Shown here one piece after another: positions 7,430-18,052 of a DNA stretch of 64,000 bases. A program made the translations under genes and the position numbers. Every line of letters starts with the position of its first letter. Position 1 is the stretch's first letter. The notes beneath the pieces are model-generated. The model was not told the DNA's origin. It made no database searches and saw only the letters and a list, made by a program, of their open reading frames with translations. The DNA is from JANMZO01 sp963763135 (lineage in GTDB: Bacteria; Actinomycetota; Acidimicrobiia; Acidimicrobiales; JANYDT01): assembly GCA_963763135.1 (NCBI GenBank), contig CAVXNJ010000005.1, positions 1 to 64,000 of the forward strand, in the 5' to 3' direction.

Positions 7430-9208
7430 TCACCGAAGGGCCAGGTGGACGCAACCGCGCTGCGACTTCGCCTCGTAGAGCGCCCGGTCGGCCCGCTGCA
7501 GAAGCAACGAGTGCGTGTCGCCGGGCTCGCTCACGGCGACGCCGATGCACGCATCGAACGCATCCGACGGTAAACCATCGACGGGTCTGGCCACGATCGA
7601 GTCACGAAGCTGACACGCCAGGTGAAGGGCGTCGTTCGTGTCGGCCACCGGACTCAGGACTACGACAAACTCGTCGCCGCCGACGCGGGCTGCGTGATCG
7701 CCGGGTCGGATCGCGGCGCGGATGCTCTGCGCCACGGCCACCAGCAATTTGTCGCCGGTGGCATGACCAAACGTGTCATTTACCGACTTGAACCCGTCGA
7801 GGTCGACAAAGCACAGCCCAACCAACTGGTCTCGGCCACGGTTGAGGTCCAGGGCATTCGTGATGCACTGAGCCAGCTTTCGCCTGTTCGGAAGGTCGGT
7901 GAGCTCGTCGTGCGATGCCGTGTACGCAAGCTCCTCCGCGACCCGCACCCGCTCGGTCACATCACGGGAAGTGAAGACGATGCCACCCACCTCGGGTTCG
8001 TCAAGGAGATTGACCGCAACAGTTTCGAGGGCGATCCAGTTTCCGTTGGCTGTCCGGAATCGAACCACAAACGGCCGTTCACACCCGCCGGGTCCCATGA
8101 CCTTCGCCAGATGGACCCGAGTTTGTTGGTGGTCATCGGGATGAAGCGATCCCCAGAGGCCGGCCGGGTCGCGCCAACTGGGTGGGTACCCGAAGACCCG
8201 CTGAAACGATGGGCTGTGGTAGATCGCGTGACCTTGGCCGTCGATCACGCTGATGACGTCGTTCGAGTGTCGGAACAGGTAGCTGAACCGACGCGACTCG
8301 ACGGCAAGCGAGTGCTCGATGGTGACGTCGGAGAACGCCGCCAGGACCGACACCGCCTTTCCCTCGGGATCGACGACGGGTTCGGCGTTCACCCGTAACC
8401 ACACGCGCCCGCGCACCGGATGATCGATCCCCATGAGCTGGTTTCTCACCGGGGCGGCGGTGCGCAAAGCCGCCATCGCCGGATGGGTTTCACCCTTCCA
8501 TGGCGTTCCGTCCTCGTGAACCGAACCCCATCGAGGGTCGAACGAGGTGCGGCCGCTCAGCTCTTCACCGGAAAGCCCGAGCATTCGCTCGGCAGCCGGG
8601 TTCCAGGTGACGATCCGACCCATCGCATCATGAAACACGAGTCCTTCGGCCAGGGTATCGAGGATGAGGCTGTTTCGACGCGAAACCTCATCAAGCTCCC
8701 GACGCAGCACGCGCTCATCCATCCGCCGGAGTTCGGCTTCCACGAGAACCGCAAGGTCCTTGAGGGCCTGCTTCGCTTCGTCGTTCAGCTGCCGGGGTCG
8801 GCGGTCCATGGCACACAGCGTTCCAAGTGGCAGCCCACTGGGGTCGCGCAAAACCTGGCCCGCGTAGAAGCGCACATTCGGATCGTTGACGACCAGCGGG
8901 TTGTCGACGAAGCGGTCGTCGCACAACGTGTCTTCGACGATGAACGGTTCCTCCGGTGGTTCGTTGATCGCATGCGCGCAGAACGCAATCTCCCGTGGCG
9001 TTTCCGGAACATCGAGACCGACCCGCGACTTGAACCACTGGCGATCGGAGTCCACAAACGTGATCAGTGCGATCGGCACGGACAGCACCGTTGACAACAA
9101 CCGCGTTATTCGGTCGAAGCGCTCCTCCGCCGGTGTGTCGAGCACGGCCAACCGTTTCAGAGCAAGGATTCGCGCCTCTTCCTCGACATGAATCGGGGCG
9201 ATAATCAT
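7430..9208 (-). CDS. GAF-PAS-PAS-GGDEF diguanylate cyclase
   Basis: About 593 residues. Domain order: GAF at 10-165, in the form with LDTPAEERFDRITRL, DRQWFKSRVGL, FCAHAI, VRFYAGQVL and GTLCAMDR; PAS at ~180-300; PAS at ~310-430; GGDEF at ~440-590. The catalytic ARVGGDEFVV is intact and RPGD upstream forms a proper RxxD inhibitory I-site, so product inhibition is expected, unlike the cyclase at 4454. No membrane segments, so it is a cytoplasmic sensor. The ATG at 9208 is preceded by GGGGG at suitable spacing; an ATG at 9238 is the alternative. It is divergent from ridA, about 80 bp apart. Confidence 0.88.
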   Translation of the reverse strand: MIIAPIHVEEEARILALKRLAVLDTPAEERFDRITRLLSTVLSVPIALITFVDSDRQWFKSRVGLDVPETPREIAFCAHAINEPPEEPFIVEDTLCDDRFVDNPLVVNDPNVRFYAGQVLRDPSGLPLGTLCAMDRRPRQLNDEAKQALKDLAVLVEAELRRMDERVLRRELDEVSRRNSLILDTLAEGLVFHDAMGRIVTWNPAAERMLGLSGEELSGRTSFDPRWGSVHEDGTPWKGETHPAMAALRTAAPVRNQLMGIDHPVRGRVWLRVNAEPVVDPEGKAVSVLAAFSDVTIEHSLAVESRRFSYLFRHSNDVISVIDGQGHAIYHSPSFQRVFGYPPSWRDPAGLWGSLHPDDHQQTRVHLAKVMGPGGCERPFVVRFRTANGNWIALETVAVNLLDEPEVGGIVFTSRDVTERVRVAEELAYTASHDELTDLPNRRKLAQCITNALDLNRGRDQLVGLCFVDLDGFKSVNDTFGHATGDKLLVAVAQSIRAAIRPGDHAARVGGDEFVVVLSPVADTNDALHLACQLRDSIVARPVDGLPSDAFDACIGVAVSEPGDTHSLLLQRADRALYEAKSQRGCVHLALR

Positions 9209-9287
9209 GCGGCCCCCATCGGCACCGATGCCGGTCATCTGTTGGGTTTCAGTAATTCGCCAGTCGACCGCCGGATAGGGTCGTGAC

Positions 9288-9662
9288 ATGTTGCACATCA
9301 ACCTTCCCCTTGAAGACGGGTTCCCGTTCAGTCAGGCGGTACGCGAGGGCGACCTCCTGTTCGTTGCGGGTCAGCTTGCGGCCGACGATGCGGACTGGGC
9401 CGGGCCCGCCACGATCGAAGCCGAAACCGCGGCCGCCATGGGCCGGATCGGGCGGGTGCTCGCTGCTGCCGGAGCATCGTTCGCCGATGTCCTCCGGGTC
9501 GGGGTGTTCATGGTCGACCTGAGCGAGTTCGACCGGATGAACGCGGTCTACCGGACGTTCTTCGACACCCCGAAGCTTCCGGCCCGGACCTGTGTAGGTG
9601 TTGCGAGTCTCCTGGAAGACTCGCTGATCGAGATCGACTGCGTGGCCCGCATCCCGCGCTGA
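9288..9662 (+). CDS. RidA/YjgF/YER057c/UK114-family protein
   Basis: 124 residues, the full length of one Rid subunit. Family signatures: the glycine-rich turn FVAGQLA, the catalytic-type arginine in LPARTCVGV and the glutamate in SLIEIDCVA. With both Arg and Glu present it is likely an active enamine/imine deaminase, like RidA, which clears reactive intermediates from PLP enzymes. Compare the Rid protein at 27699, which lacks the arginine. It stands alone between a divergent cyclase and a convergent oligopeptidase. Confidence 0.9.
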   Translation: MLHINLPLEDGFPFSQAVREGDLLFVAGQLAADDADWAGPATIEAETAAAMGRIGRVLAAAGASFADVLRVGVFMVDLSEFDRMNAVYRTFFDTPKLPARTCVGVASLLEDSLIEIDCVARIPR

Positions 9663-9719
9663 GCGCAACGGTCAGCGGCGCGCTGCCGGGGCTACAAGGT
9701 CGTGTGTACCGAGTCGCCG

Positions 9720-11549
9720 CTACATCGAGCGAACGATCGCGGCGGCTTCCTCGGCGGCCACGAGCGTCTGATCCACGAGTTGCAGGCCCGACGCCCAGAA
9801 GCTCGGATCGCGAAGGTCACAGCCGACCATGGCCGCCAGACCTTCGGGGGATCGTGAACCTCCGGCCTTCAGCAGCTCGATGTAGTTCGGCACGAACGAT
9901 GAGCCGGTTTCGACATAGCGCTGGTACACCGACAGGGCGAGCAGCTGGCCGAACGCGTACGCGTACACGTAGCCCGGCACGTGGATGAAGTGGGATATGT
10001 AGCTCCACCACGACTCGTAACCGGTCGTATCAATCGTTCCGCCGAACAACTCGTTCTGGGTCTTCATCCAGTTGGACCCGATGGCGTCGACGCTGAGCTC
10101 ACCTTCGTTGCGGCGCTGGTTGTGGCAGAGGTCTTCGAATCGCCACATGGCGACCTGTCGGAAGACCGTCGCGATCTGGCCGTCGACGTTGCCGGCAAGT
10201 AGCGAGAGCCGGTTGTACGGGTCGGTTTCCGCGTCGAGCAACCGACCGAATGTGACCGTCTCGCCGAATACCGATGCGGTCTCCGCGACCGTCAACGGCA
10301 TCGAGTACGCAAAGATGCTCTGGTGGCGGCCGGCCAGCAGGAAGTGGATTCCGTGGCCCATCTCGTGGGCGAGCGTGAGAACCTCCTGGCGTGTACCCGA
10401 GTAGTTGAGCAGCAGGAACGGGTTACCCCCGGGGATGGTCGGCGCGCAGAACGCCCCGCCCTGTTTGGCGGCGCGCACCGGCACGTCGATCCAGTCGTTG
10501 TCGAAGAATTCCTTCGCGGCGTTGCCGAGTTCCGGGGAGAAGGAGTTGTACGCGTCGAGCACGATGGCTTTGGCGTCGTTCCAGGCCACCACCTCCGACG
10601 GCCGCTCGCCGGAGCCGGCATCCTTCGGCTCGATCCGGAGTACGGCGTTGCGGTCCCAGAATTTGAGTTGGTCGACACCCATCAGGCTCGCCTTCAACCG
10701 GTACCAGCGCTGCGGAATGTCGTTGCGGGCGGTCACGGCGTCGACTAGCGCCTTCACCGCGTCGTCGCTCGCCTGGTTGGCAAGGTTTCGACTCGACACC
10801 CAGGTTTGATATGTCCGCATACGATCATCGGTCGACTTGTCAGCGAGAAGCGTGTTGTAGATATATGCGCGCGTACGAAGCCCGGGAGCGAGTGCCTCGG
10901 TGATGGCGGAAGCCGCTTCTTTGCGAACTTCGCCGTCGGGACTCTGCAGCCGACTGAGAGCCGCATCGAGGGGAATCGGGTCGTCGGATCCGAGTGCGAC
11001 CTTGACCGCCGACAGTTGTTCGTCGAAAAGCCGCGTCCACGCCGACGTGCCGGTGACCGACTTCTCGGCCATGACGCGTTCTTCGGGCTCGCTCAGGAGA
11101 AATGGCCGCGCCGAACGGAGCACCGTCAGGTGATGTCGGCAGAACGCCAGGTCCGGATGCTCGATGATCGTCTGCGCCCGGTCGTCGGGTACCGCCGCCC
11201 ACTCCAGATCGATGAACAGCATCTGGGTTCCGATCCGCGTCGTGCGCTCCCGCGACGCAGCGACGACCGCTCCCCGCTTCTCGTCGGCCATGTCGGTCAC
11301 GTATTCGAGCTCGGCCCTCGTACCCGCACGCGACACGAGGGCCAGCAGTTCTTCGGCCCGGTGCATCACGTCAGCGAATTCGGCCGGACTGAGCGCGGCG
11401 ATGCGCCCTCGGAACTGCTGCAGTTCCTCCGTCTTGGCGTCGGCCACATCGAAGAGCGCGTTGACGCCCTCGGCGACATCAGCCGTATCGGTAAGCGGTG
11501 CCAGGTCCCAGGCGACGTCTTCGCCAAGTCGATATTCGGGAGCGTTCAT
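9720..11549 (-). CDS. M3-family zinc oligoendopeptidase (PepF-like)
   Basis: 609 residues, usual length for oligoendopeptidase F-type M3 enzymes. The zinc site is LAHEMGHGIHF (HExxH), and the third ligand is supplied by the following VAETASVFGE helix. The N-terminal ~120 residues are the helical oligoendopeptidase F prodomain-like region (ELLALVSRAGTRAELEYVT). No signal peptide, so it is cytosolic turnover of short peptides. The gene starts 48 bp from the divergent molybdopterin oxidoreductase, and its stop is convergent with ridA. Confidence 0.92.
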   Translation of the reverse strand: MNAPEYRLGEDVAWDLAPLTDTADVAEGVNALFDVADAKTEELQQFRGRIAALSPAEFADVMHRAEELLALVSRAGTRAELEYVTDMADEKRGAVVAASRERTTRIGTQMLFIDLEWAAVPDDRAQTIIEHPDLAFCRHHLTVLRSARPFLLSEPEERVMAEKSVTGTSAWTRLFDEQLSAVKVALGSDDPIPLDAALSRLQSPDGEVRKEAASAITEALAPGLRTRAYIYNTLLADKSTDDRMRTYQTWVSSRNLANQASDDAVKALVDAVTARNDIPQRWYRLKASLMGVDQLKFWDRNAVLRIEPKDAGSGERPSEVVAWNDAKAIVLDAYNSFSPELGNAAKEFFDNDWIDVPVRAAKQGGAFCAPTIPGGNPFLLLNYSGTRQEVLTLAHEMGHGIHFLLAGRHQSIFAYSMPLTVAETASVFGETVTFGRLLDAETDPYNRLSLLAGNVDGQIATVFRQVAMWRFEDLCHNQRRNEGELSVDAIGSNWMKTQNELFGGTIDTTGYESWWSYISHFIHVPGYVYAYAFGQLLALSVYQRYVETGSSFVPNYIELLKAGGSRSPEGLAAMVGCDLRDPSFWASGLQLVDQTLVAAEEAAAIVRSM

Positions 11550-11597
11550 GGGAGCGAACCTTAGAACTCTCCCGGCGTTACGCGTCGAGAGGACTTT

Positions 11598-13778
11598 GTG
11601 GCAACGGACACACCGGCACCGGACACACCAACCGGCATTCCGCGCTTTCGGCCCGGCGGGGCGACCGGAGCACGCCGCAGCAGCGCGGGATATGGTTCAC
11701 CGATGAGCCCCGAAACCCATCCGGCCGACTCGCACTCCGTCGTCGCCACGGCTTGTCGGGTCTGTGCGGTCGGCTGCGGCACGCTCGTCGAGGTTCGGGG
11801 CGAACGGATCGTGAGGGTCACCGGCGACCCGGACGATCCGTGGTCCAAGGGCTACGTCTGTGCGTTCGGCCGCGACGCACCCAGGTTTCATGACCACCCC
11901 GATCGGCTGAACACACCGTTGATGAGACGAAGTGGTGTTCTTGAGCCGGCCGGATGGAACGAAACGCTCGACGACATCACGGCCAGGGTGCGCGAGATCG
12001 TGTCGGCACACGGACCGAACGCGATCGCTCACTACACCGGCACCGGCGGACCGCTTGATCCAAGCGGGTACGCGATGGCGCACGGATTCTTCCGGTCACT
12101 CGGCACGTCGCAGAACTTCAGCGCGCTTAGCATCGATTGTTCGGGGAAGTTTCTCGTGCCTGAACTGGTGGCCGGTGTGCAGCTCCCGTTTCAACCGGAT
12201 CTCGACGAGTGCACCCTGTTGATCGCCATCGGGGTGAACACTGTCGTGTCGCACGGACACGGCGTCATGATGGCGAATCCGATCGGCCGCTTGCGCGACC
12301 TCAAGAAGCGCGGGGCTCGCTTCGTGGTCCTGGACCCCCGTCGAAGTGAGACGGCCCATCATGCCGACCTTCATATAGCTCCGCGGCCGGGTACCGACCC
12401 CGCCGTGCTCGCGTTCCTGGTCCGTCATGTTCTCGATTCGGGCCCGGACGCCGGCCGGGATTCGGGATTTCTCCGTGAGTGCGCCACCGTCGAAAGTCTC
12501 GACCGACTGGGCGAACTCGTGGCACCGTTCACCGTTTCCCGGGCGTCGGAGATCAGCGGGGTCTCCGTCGAGCAGTTGCACGAGTTGGCCGCGATGGTTG
12601 TTTCCGCCGGGCGCGTCGCGATCGAGACGGGCACCGGGGTCTCGATGGGTCGCTCCGCCAACGTCACCGAATGGCTGGTGTGGGCGCTGTCTGCCGTGAC
12701 CGGGAGTTTGGACCGCCCGGGCGGTGCGGTCTTCAATCCTGGCTTCATGCGCCCGATGGAGCAATCGCTCCCCGGAGGACGCGGGGACCTGGGCCCGCGA
12801 CTATCGAGCCGCCCGGAGCTTCCGCTCATCGTCAACGGCGAAATGCCCTGCGCCGCGCTTCCCGACGAGATCGAAGCGGGCAACATCAAAGCGCTGTTCG
12901 TGCGGGTCGGAAATCCTGCACTGGCGATTCCCGACACCGCCCGCATGAGCGAAGCGTTTCGGTCGCTCGAGTTGCTCGTGGTGATCGACGCCAAGCCGAC
13001 CACCACGACCGAACTGGCAACCCACGTTCTTCCCCTCACCGACCATTTCGAGCGGTCCGATCTTCTCACGGGCTACCTACAGGCCAAGCCGTTCATGCGC
13101 TTCGCGCGCAACGTCGTTGATCCCATTGGTGAGCGGAAGCCGCAATGGTGGATGTTCGCCGAACTGGGTCGAAGGCTCGGGCTCCCCCTGTTCGGCAGCA
13201 CCCGGGTCGACGCCCAGTTGGCCGGCGAGCAGCAGAACGACGAGACGATCGCACGGGCGGCGGCGCGTGGGGCCCGTCACCCGTTCGACGATGTCGTTGC
13301 CGCACCGTTCGGCATTCGCGATGAGAGCCTCGCCCCCGGCTGGATGATTCCGGGGCGAATTCCCCGGCCACTCGATCTGGCTCCGGAGGAACTGGCTCAG
13401 AGTTTTCGGCGATCCTGGCTCGGCGATCTCCCGCCGCGACCGGATCTCGTGCTCGTCAACCGTCGGACGGGGAAGCAGTACAACTCCTTCACGACCTCGC
13501 TGCAACCGGTGTCACCGACGCTCCTGATGAACCCCGGTGATGCCGAGCGAGTCGGATGCCGCCACGGCGGTTCGGTGAAGGTGTCGACCCGGCACGGCTC
13601 GTGTCACGCCGTCGTGGAGGTCACCGACGCGATGAGCCTCGGAGTCGTGTCGCTGCCGCACGCGTCGAGCCTCGTGAACGTCAACCACCTCACGTCAACC
13701 GACGACGCCGACTCACTCAACGCGATGCCGGTGCTTTCCGGGTTCGCCGTGACCGTCACCCCGCTCGACCCGGACTGA
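11598..13778 (+). CDS. Molybdopterin-dependent oxidoreductase, DMSO reductase family
   Basis: 726 residues from the GTG at 11598, which has a strong GAGAGGA ribosome-binding site; an ATG at 11703 would remove 35 low-complexity residues. A [4Fe-4S] ligand set, CRVCAVGC plus the Cys in GYVCAFG, is followed by the bis-MGD catalytic core. A Cys in LSIDCSGKF is a candidate molybdenum ligand, as in formate dehydrogenases. The C-terminal MGD-binding barrel contains RTGKQYNSFTTSLQ. No TAT signal, partner electron-transfer subunit, or cofactor-insertion (FdhD) gene is adjacent. The substrate is unknown. Confidence 0.88.
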   Translation: MATDTPAPDTPTGIPRFRPGGATGARRSSAGYGSPMSPETHPADSHSVVATACRVCAVGCGTLVEVRGERIVRVTGDPDDPWSKGYVCAFGRDAPRFHDHPDRLNTPLMRRSGVLEPAGWNETLDDITARVREIVSAHGPNAIAHYTGTGGPLDPSGYAMAHGFFRSLGTSQNFSALSIDCSGKFLVPELVAGVQLPFQPDLDECTLLIAIGVNTVVSHGHGVMMANPIGRLRDLKKRGARFVVLDPRRSETAHHADLHIAPRPGTDPAVLAFLVRHVLDSGPDAGRDSGFLRECATVESLDRLGELVAPFTVSRASEISGVSVEQLHELAAMVVSAGRVAIETGTGVSMGRSANVTEWLVWALSAVTGSLDRPGGAVFNPGFMRPMEQSLPGGRGDLGPRLSSRPELPLIVNGEMPCAALPDEIEAGNIKALFVRVGNPALAIPDTARMSEAFRSLELLVVIDAKPTTTTELATHVLPLTDHFERSDLLTGYLQAKPFMRFARNVVDPIGERKPQWWMFAELGRRLGLPLFGSTRVDAQLAGEQQNDETIARAAARGARHPFDDVVAAPFGIRDESLAPGWMIPGRIPRPLDLAPEELAQSFRRSWLGDLPPRPDLVLVNRRTGKQYNSFTTSLQPVSPTLLMNPGDAERVGCRHGGSVKVSTRHGSCHAVVEVTDAMSLGVVSLPHASSLVNVNHLTSTDDADSLNAMPVLSGFAVTVTPLDPD

Positions 13779-13901
13779 TCGCAACACCCAACAGCAACGT
13801 AAGCAAACATATTTCGAGGGTTCGGATTCCCGGTTTGTCGGAGTCGGCTCGAACCCCCACGAGGACTTTGCTGCACAGGGCTGTACCTGTAGTTTTTCGT
13901 C

Positions 13902-14600
13902 ATGGAGATCGTCGAAACCGAATTCACCGTTCAAGTCGAAGACCGCACCGTGCCCGTGGCCCTCTGGGAACCGTCGGAGGCGAAGGGTCCGGTGCCACTG
14001 GTGTTGATCGGCCATGGCGGCAACGGTCACAAGAAACAGGACTACGTTGCGGCCGTCGCACGCGGACTCGTGAAGCACCACGGGATCGCCGCGGCGGCGA
14101 TCGACGGACCGGTCCACGGCGCCCGGCGCAACGACCGCGACGCCGCCGCCCTGGCCCGCGAATTCGGCGAGGTCTGGAACCTCGAAGGCGTCAACAGCGC
14201 AATGAACGCCGACTGGTCCGGCACGCTCGACCATCTCGTCGCCACCGGCCGCTTCGACGCCAACCGGATCGGCTATTGGGGTCTATCGATGGGCACCATG
14301 TTCGGTCTGCCGTTCGTCGCCTCCGAACCCAGGGTGAAGGCGGCCGTACTCGGTCTGATGGGGACGCATCGAAGTCGCCTCGGTGGACGCCTGGCCTTCG
14401 ACGCGACCCGCATCACGTCGATTCCGGTGCTGTTCCTGATGCAGTGGGATGACGAGCTCATTCCCCGCGACGAAGCGATCGACCTCTTCGACCGGATTTC
14501 CACCCGTGACAAGCGGCTTTCTGCGCACCCCGGCAAGCACGTCGACGTCCCGGCTGACGTGATGCGAGGTAGCCAGGACTTTCTCGCCAAACGCCTGTAA
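13902..14600 (+). CDS. Alpha/beta hydrolase, dienelactone-hydrolase-like
   Basis: 232 residues. The alpha/beta hydrolase fold is visible: LVLIGHGGNGHKK (oxyanion region), the nucleophile elbow GYWGLSMGTMFG (Ser), an acidic residue in LMQWDDELI and the His in SAHPGKHVD. The order and spacing fit a Ser-Asp-His triad. There is no signal peptide or lid domain. Similar proteins act on small esters or lactones; the substrate cannot be assigned. The ATG is preceded by a short gap of about 120 bp after the molybdoenzyme, so co-transcription is possible. Confidence 0.85.
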   Translation: MEIVETEFTVQVEDRTVPVALWEPSEAKGPVPLVLIGHGGNGHKKQDYVAAVARGLVKHHGIAAAAIDGPVHGARRNDRDAAALAREFGEVWNLEGVNSAMNADWSGTLDHLVATGRFDANRIGYWGLSMGTMFGLPFVASEPRVKAAVLGLMGTHRSRLGGRLAFDATRITSIPVLFLMQWDDELIPRDEAIDLFDRISTRDKRLSAHPGKHVDVPADVMRGSQDFLAKRL

Positions 14601-14672
14601 GCCCCGACGCAAGCGCTTGGCTGTTTCGTCTGGCGGCAAGGGCCGCCGTCTCGCCCGTGCCCGTTCGTACGG

Positions 14673-15764
14673 TCAGCGCTTCTTCGGCTTCTTGGTTGTC
14701 GTGGTCACGATGGAGTCCTCGCCCGGTTGCACGCCGGGCGCCTGGGCGGCCTTGACGGCGACGGTCACGTCGAAGGCCAGATGGTCGCTTCCGGGAACGA
14801 CGAAGTCGTCGATCGCCACCGGAAAGGCCCGCTCGTTGAGCAGCGCATGGTCAAGGCGGACCAGACGCGGGATCACCGAGTCGGCCGGCCAGGACCGGCT
14901 GAGACCGCGTCCGAGTGCCTCATGGGCGTCGATCATCGTGCCGGCGAGAAGCTTCCCGAAGGTCGGCTGCCACCGCGTTCCATTGAAATCCCCTACGAGC
15001 ACCAATGGACCATCACCGGCGTCGCTCGCCGTGAAGCGGCGAATCTCCTGAAGCGCCGTAACCCACTGCTTGGATTTCGTTTCCGATTCCGGTGCATACG
15101 GGTGCACGGCCGCCACCCAGAGCGATTCACCAGTCGCCAACGTCAGCTTGACGGCCGGCATCTTCGCGTCAGTGAGTTCCTGGGTCTCGGTGAACGGAAT
15201 CTTGGAATAGATCACGACACCGTTGCGGTCCAGGCGGGCCCGCTCGGCGGCGTAGGGGTAGCGGTTTCCCACTCCCGCCCGGTTGAAGGCAGCCGCAAAC
15301 GTCGTGGTGAACTCCGTGAGCACCAGCACGTCGGCGTCGTGTGCCATGACGGCGGCAACGGCCTTATCCACGTTGGGATTCGCGAGGTACAAGTTGGCCG
15401 AGGCGATCCGAACCCGCGCCGCCTCCTGGACCCAGTACGGTTCGGCCACTTTCTGACGCGCCGGGGCGACCGAGGCCACGAAGGTGACCGCGAGTACCAG
15501 CGCGACGGGTACCTGGAACCAACGCCGGGTCACCGCGGCGAGAAGAAGGACGATCCAAACCGGCGCCACCAGGATCGGAAAACCGGCCTGCAGCGGTTGG
15601 AGCACGACCGGCGCGGCGCCGTCTGACATGCGCGAAACCACTACTACGAGCACGATGGCGAGGTAGCCCCAACTCGCCACGTCGTAGATCCCGCCGAGCA
15701 GCGACAGCGCTCGATGTCGGATGGTTTGATCCTCGAGCGGAACGCGCTCCCTTCGCCACTTCAT
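14673..15764 (-). CDS. Membrane-anchored endonuclease/exonuclease/phosphatase (EEP) family protein
   Basis: 363 residues. The N-terminal ~100 residues contain three hydrophobic segments (GYLAIVLVVVVSRM, APVWIVLLLAAV, PVALVLAVTFVASV). The EEP fold follows: RIASANLYLAN (first strand and Asn), VLVLTEFT (metal-binding Glu), VLVGDFNGTRW (Asp/Asn) and a C-terminal SDHLAFDV (Asp-His). The catalytic domain therefore faces outward and could hydrolyse phosphodiesters of lipids or nucleic acid. The short basic C-terminus ends KKPKKR. It is convergent with the hydrolase at 13902 and divergent from sufC. Confidence 0.85.
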   Translation of the reverse strand: MKWRRERVPLEDQTIRHRALSLLGGIYDVASWGYLAIVLVVVVSRMSDGAAPVVLQPLQAGFPILVAPVWIVLLLAAVTRRWFQVPVALVLAVTFVASVAPARQKVAEPYWVQEAARVRIASANLYLANPNVDKAVAAVMAHDADVLVLTEFTTTFAAAFNRAGVGNRYPYAAERARLDRNGVVIYSKIPFTETQELTDAKMPAVKLTLATGESLWVAAVHPYAPESETKSKQWVTALQEIRRFTASDAGDGPLVLVGDFNGTRWQPTFGKLLAGTMIDAHEALGRGLSRSWPADSVIPRLVRLDHALLNERAFPVAIDDFVVPGSDHLAFDVTVAVKAAQAPGVQPGEDSIVTTTTKKPKKR

Positions 15765-15812
15765 CGCACCAGCCTTATCCGGGATTGGCCCGTTCGCGAG
15801 GATGCTCCGATA

Positions 15813-15836
15813 TTTCTCCTATGGCGATAGGAGAAA
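15813..15836. promoter_or_regulatory. Perfect 24-bp palindrome upstream of sufC (candidate operator)
   Basis: Arms TTTCTCCTAT and ATAGGAGAAA with a GGCG centre. It lies 14 bp before the preferred GTG start of sufC and 48 bp from the divergent EEP gene. An in-frame ATG at 15821 falls inside the palindrome, which argues against that ATG being the start. The right arm also provides an AGGAG, but 17 nt from the GTG. The likely role is control of the suf genes by an Fe-S-sensing repressor (inference). Confidence 0.65.
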
Positions 15837-15850
15837 GTACACTGGACCCC

Positions 15851-16632
<782 letters not shown>

Positions 16633-16636
<4 letters not shown>

Positions 16637-17925
16637 CCACCTCCACGACTTCCCCCCAGACCACAACTGTGACCCCGTCGGGTCTGCACGTCGCCAGCCT
16701 CGACGTCGCCGCGATCAAGCGCGACTTCCCGATACTGCAGCGCCGGATCAACGACCTGCCGATCACGTTCCTCGACTCGGCCAACTCCACCCAGAAGCCG
16801 CGCCAGGTCATCGATGCGATGACCGAGTTCATGGAGAACTCCTACGCGCCGATCAACCGCTCGGCCTACCGGATGGCCGCTGACGCCACGGATCTGTTCG
16901 AAGGGGCCCGCGCCAAGGTGGCCCGCTTCATTGGCGCATCCACTCCCGACGAGATCGTCTTCACGAAGAACGCGACCGAGTCGATGAACCTCATCGTGCA
17001 CTCGTGGGCCCGGGCCAACATGAAGGCCGGCGATGCCGTAGTGCTCACCCACATGGAGCACCATGCGAACATCGTCCCGTGGCAGATGCTCGCGGCCGAA
17101 CGTGGCATCGAGATCCGCTGGGTCGGTCTCACCCCCGACGGTCTGCTTGACCTGAGCAACCTCGAGCAGCTGCTCGAAGGTGCGAAGGCGTTCTCGTTCA
17201 CCGCAATGTCGAATGTGCTCGGCACGATTACGCCGACCCGTCTGTTGACCGACGCGGCGCATGCCGCCGGTGCTCTCGCGATCGTCGACGCGTGCCAGTT
17301 CGTGCCGCACAACGTCACCGACGTGAAGGCGCTCGGCGCCGACCTAATGGCGTTCTCGTCACACAAGCTCTGCGGGCCCACGGGCCTCGGCGTGCTCTGG
17401 GGTAAGGCGGAACTCCTCGACGCGATGCCGCCGTTCCTCGGCGGTGGGTCGATGATCACCGACGTGCGCCTCGACGGTTTCACTTGTGCGCCGGTTCCGG
17501 CCAAGTTTGAGGCGGGCACTCCCCCGATCACCGAAGCCATCGGTCTCGGCGCGGCAATCGACTACATGTCGAACCTGGGTATGGCCAACGTGCGCCAGCA
17601 CGAGATCCAGATCGCCCGCTACGCGATCGACACGCTGACCGAACGTTTCGGCGACGACATCACTATCCACGGCTCGCGAAATGTCGAGCTTCGCGGCGCC
17701 ACGCTGTCGTTTGCGTTTCGGGGTGTGCACCCCCACGACATCAGCCAGGTGCTCGACCAGAAGAACGTCTACGTACGGGCCGGTCATCACTGCGCCAAGC
17801 CGCTCATGCGGGTTCTCGGCGCCGGGGCAACCGTCCGGGCCAGCTTCTTCATCTACAACGACGAAGCCGACGTTGACCTCCTCGCCGAGGCCCTCGACGA
17901 CGTCACCGACATGTTCGTGCTGTAA
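16633..17925 (+). CDS. sufS: Cysteine desulfurase SufS
   Basis: 430 residues, group II cysteine desulfurase. It binds PLP through the Lys in SSHKLCGPTGLG, and the persulfide-forming Cys is in RAGHHCAKPLM. TEHHANIVPW-like PLP contacts are present as HMEHHANIVPW. It removes sulfur from cysteine and hands it to SufU. The ATG at 16633 overlaps the sufC stop and has GGAAGG upstream; an ATG at 16621 would overlap further. Just after the stop a near copy of the 3' end recurs (GTTCGTGCTGTAACC, then GTTCGTACCGTAACC), placing a second TAA in another frame. Confidence 0.94.
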
Positions 17926-18052
17926 CCGACGCGTTCGTACCGTAACCAACACGCACGTTGTACACGTGGACCGCCGTGGTCACCACCCCGGTCCGCACCC
18001 CGTAAATTGACCGTAGATTGAACGCAGTACCCGCGGAACCTGGAGACCCACG

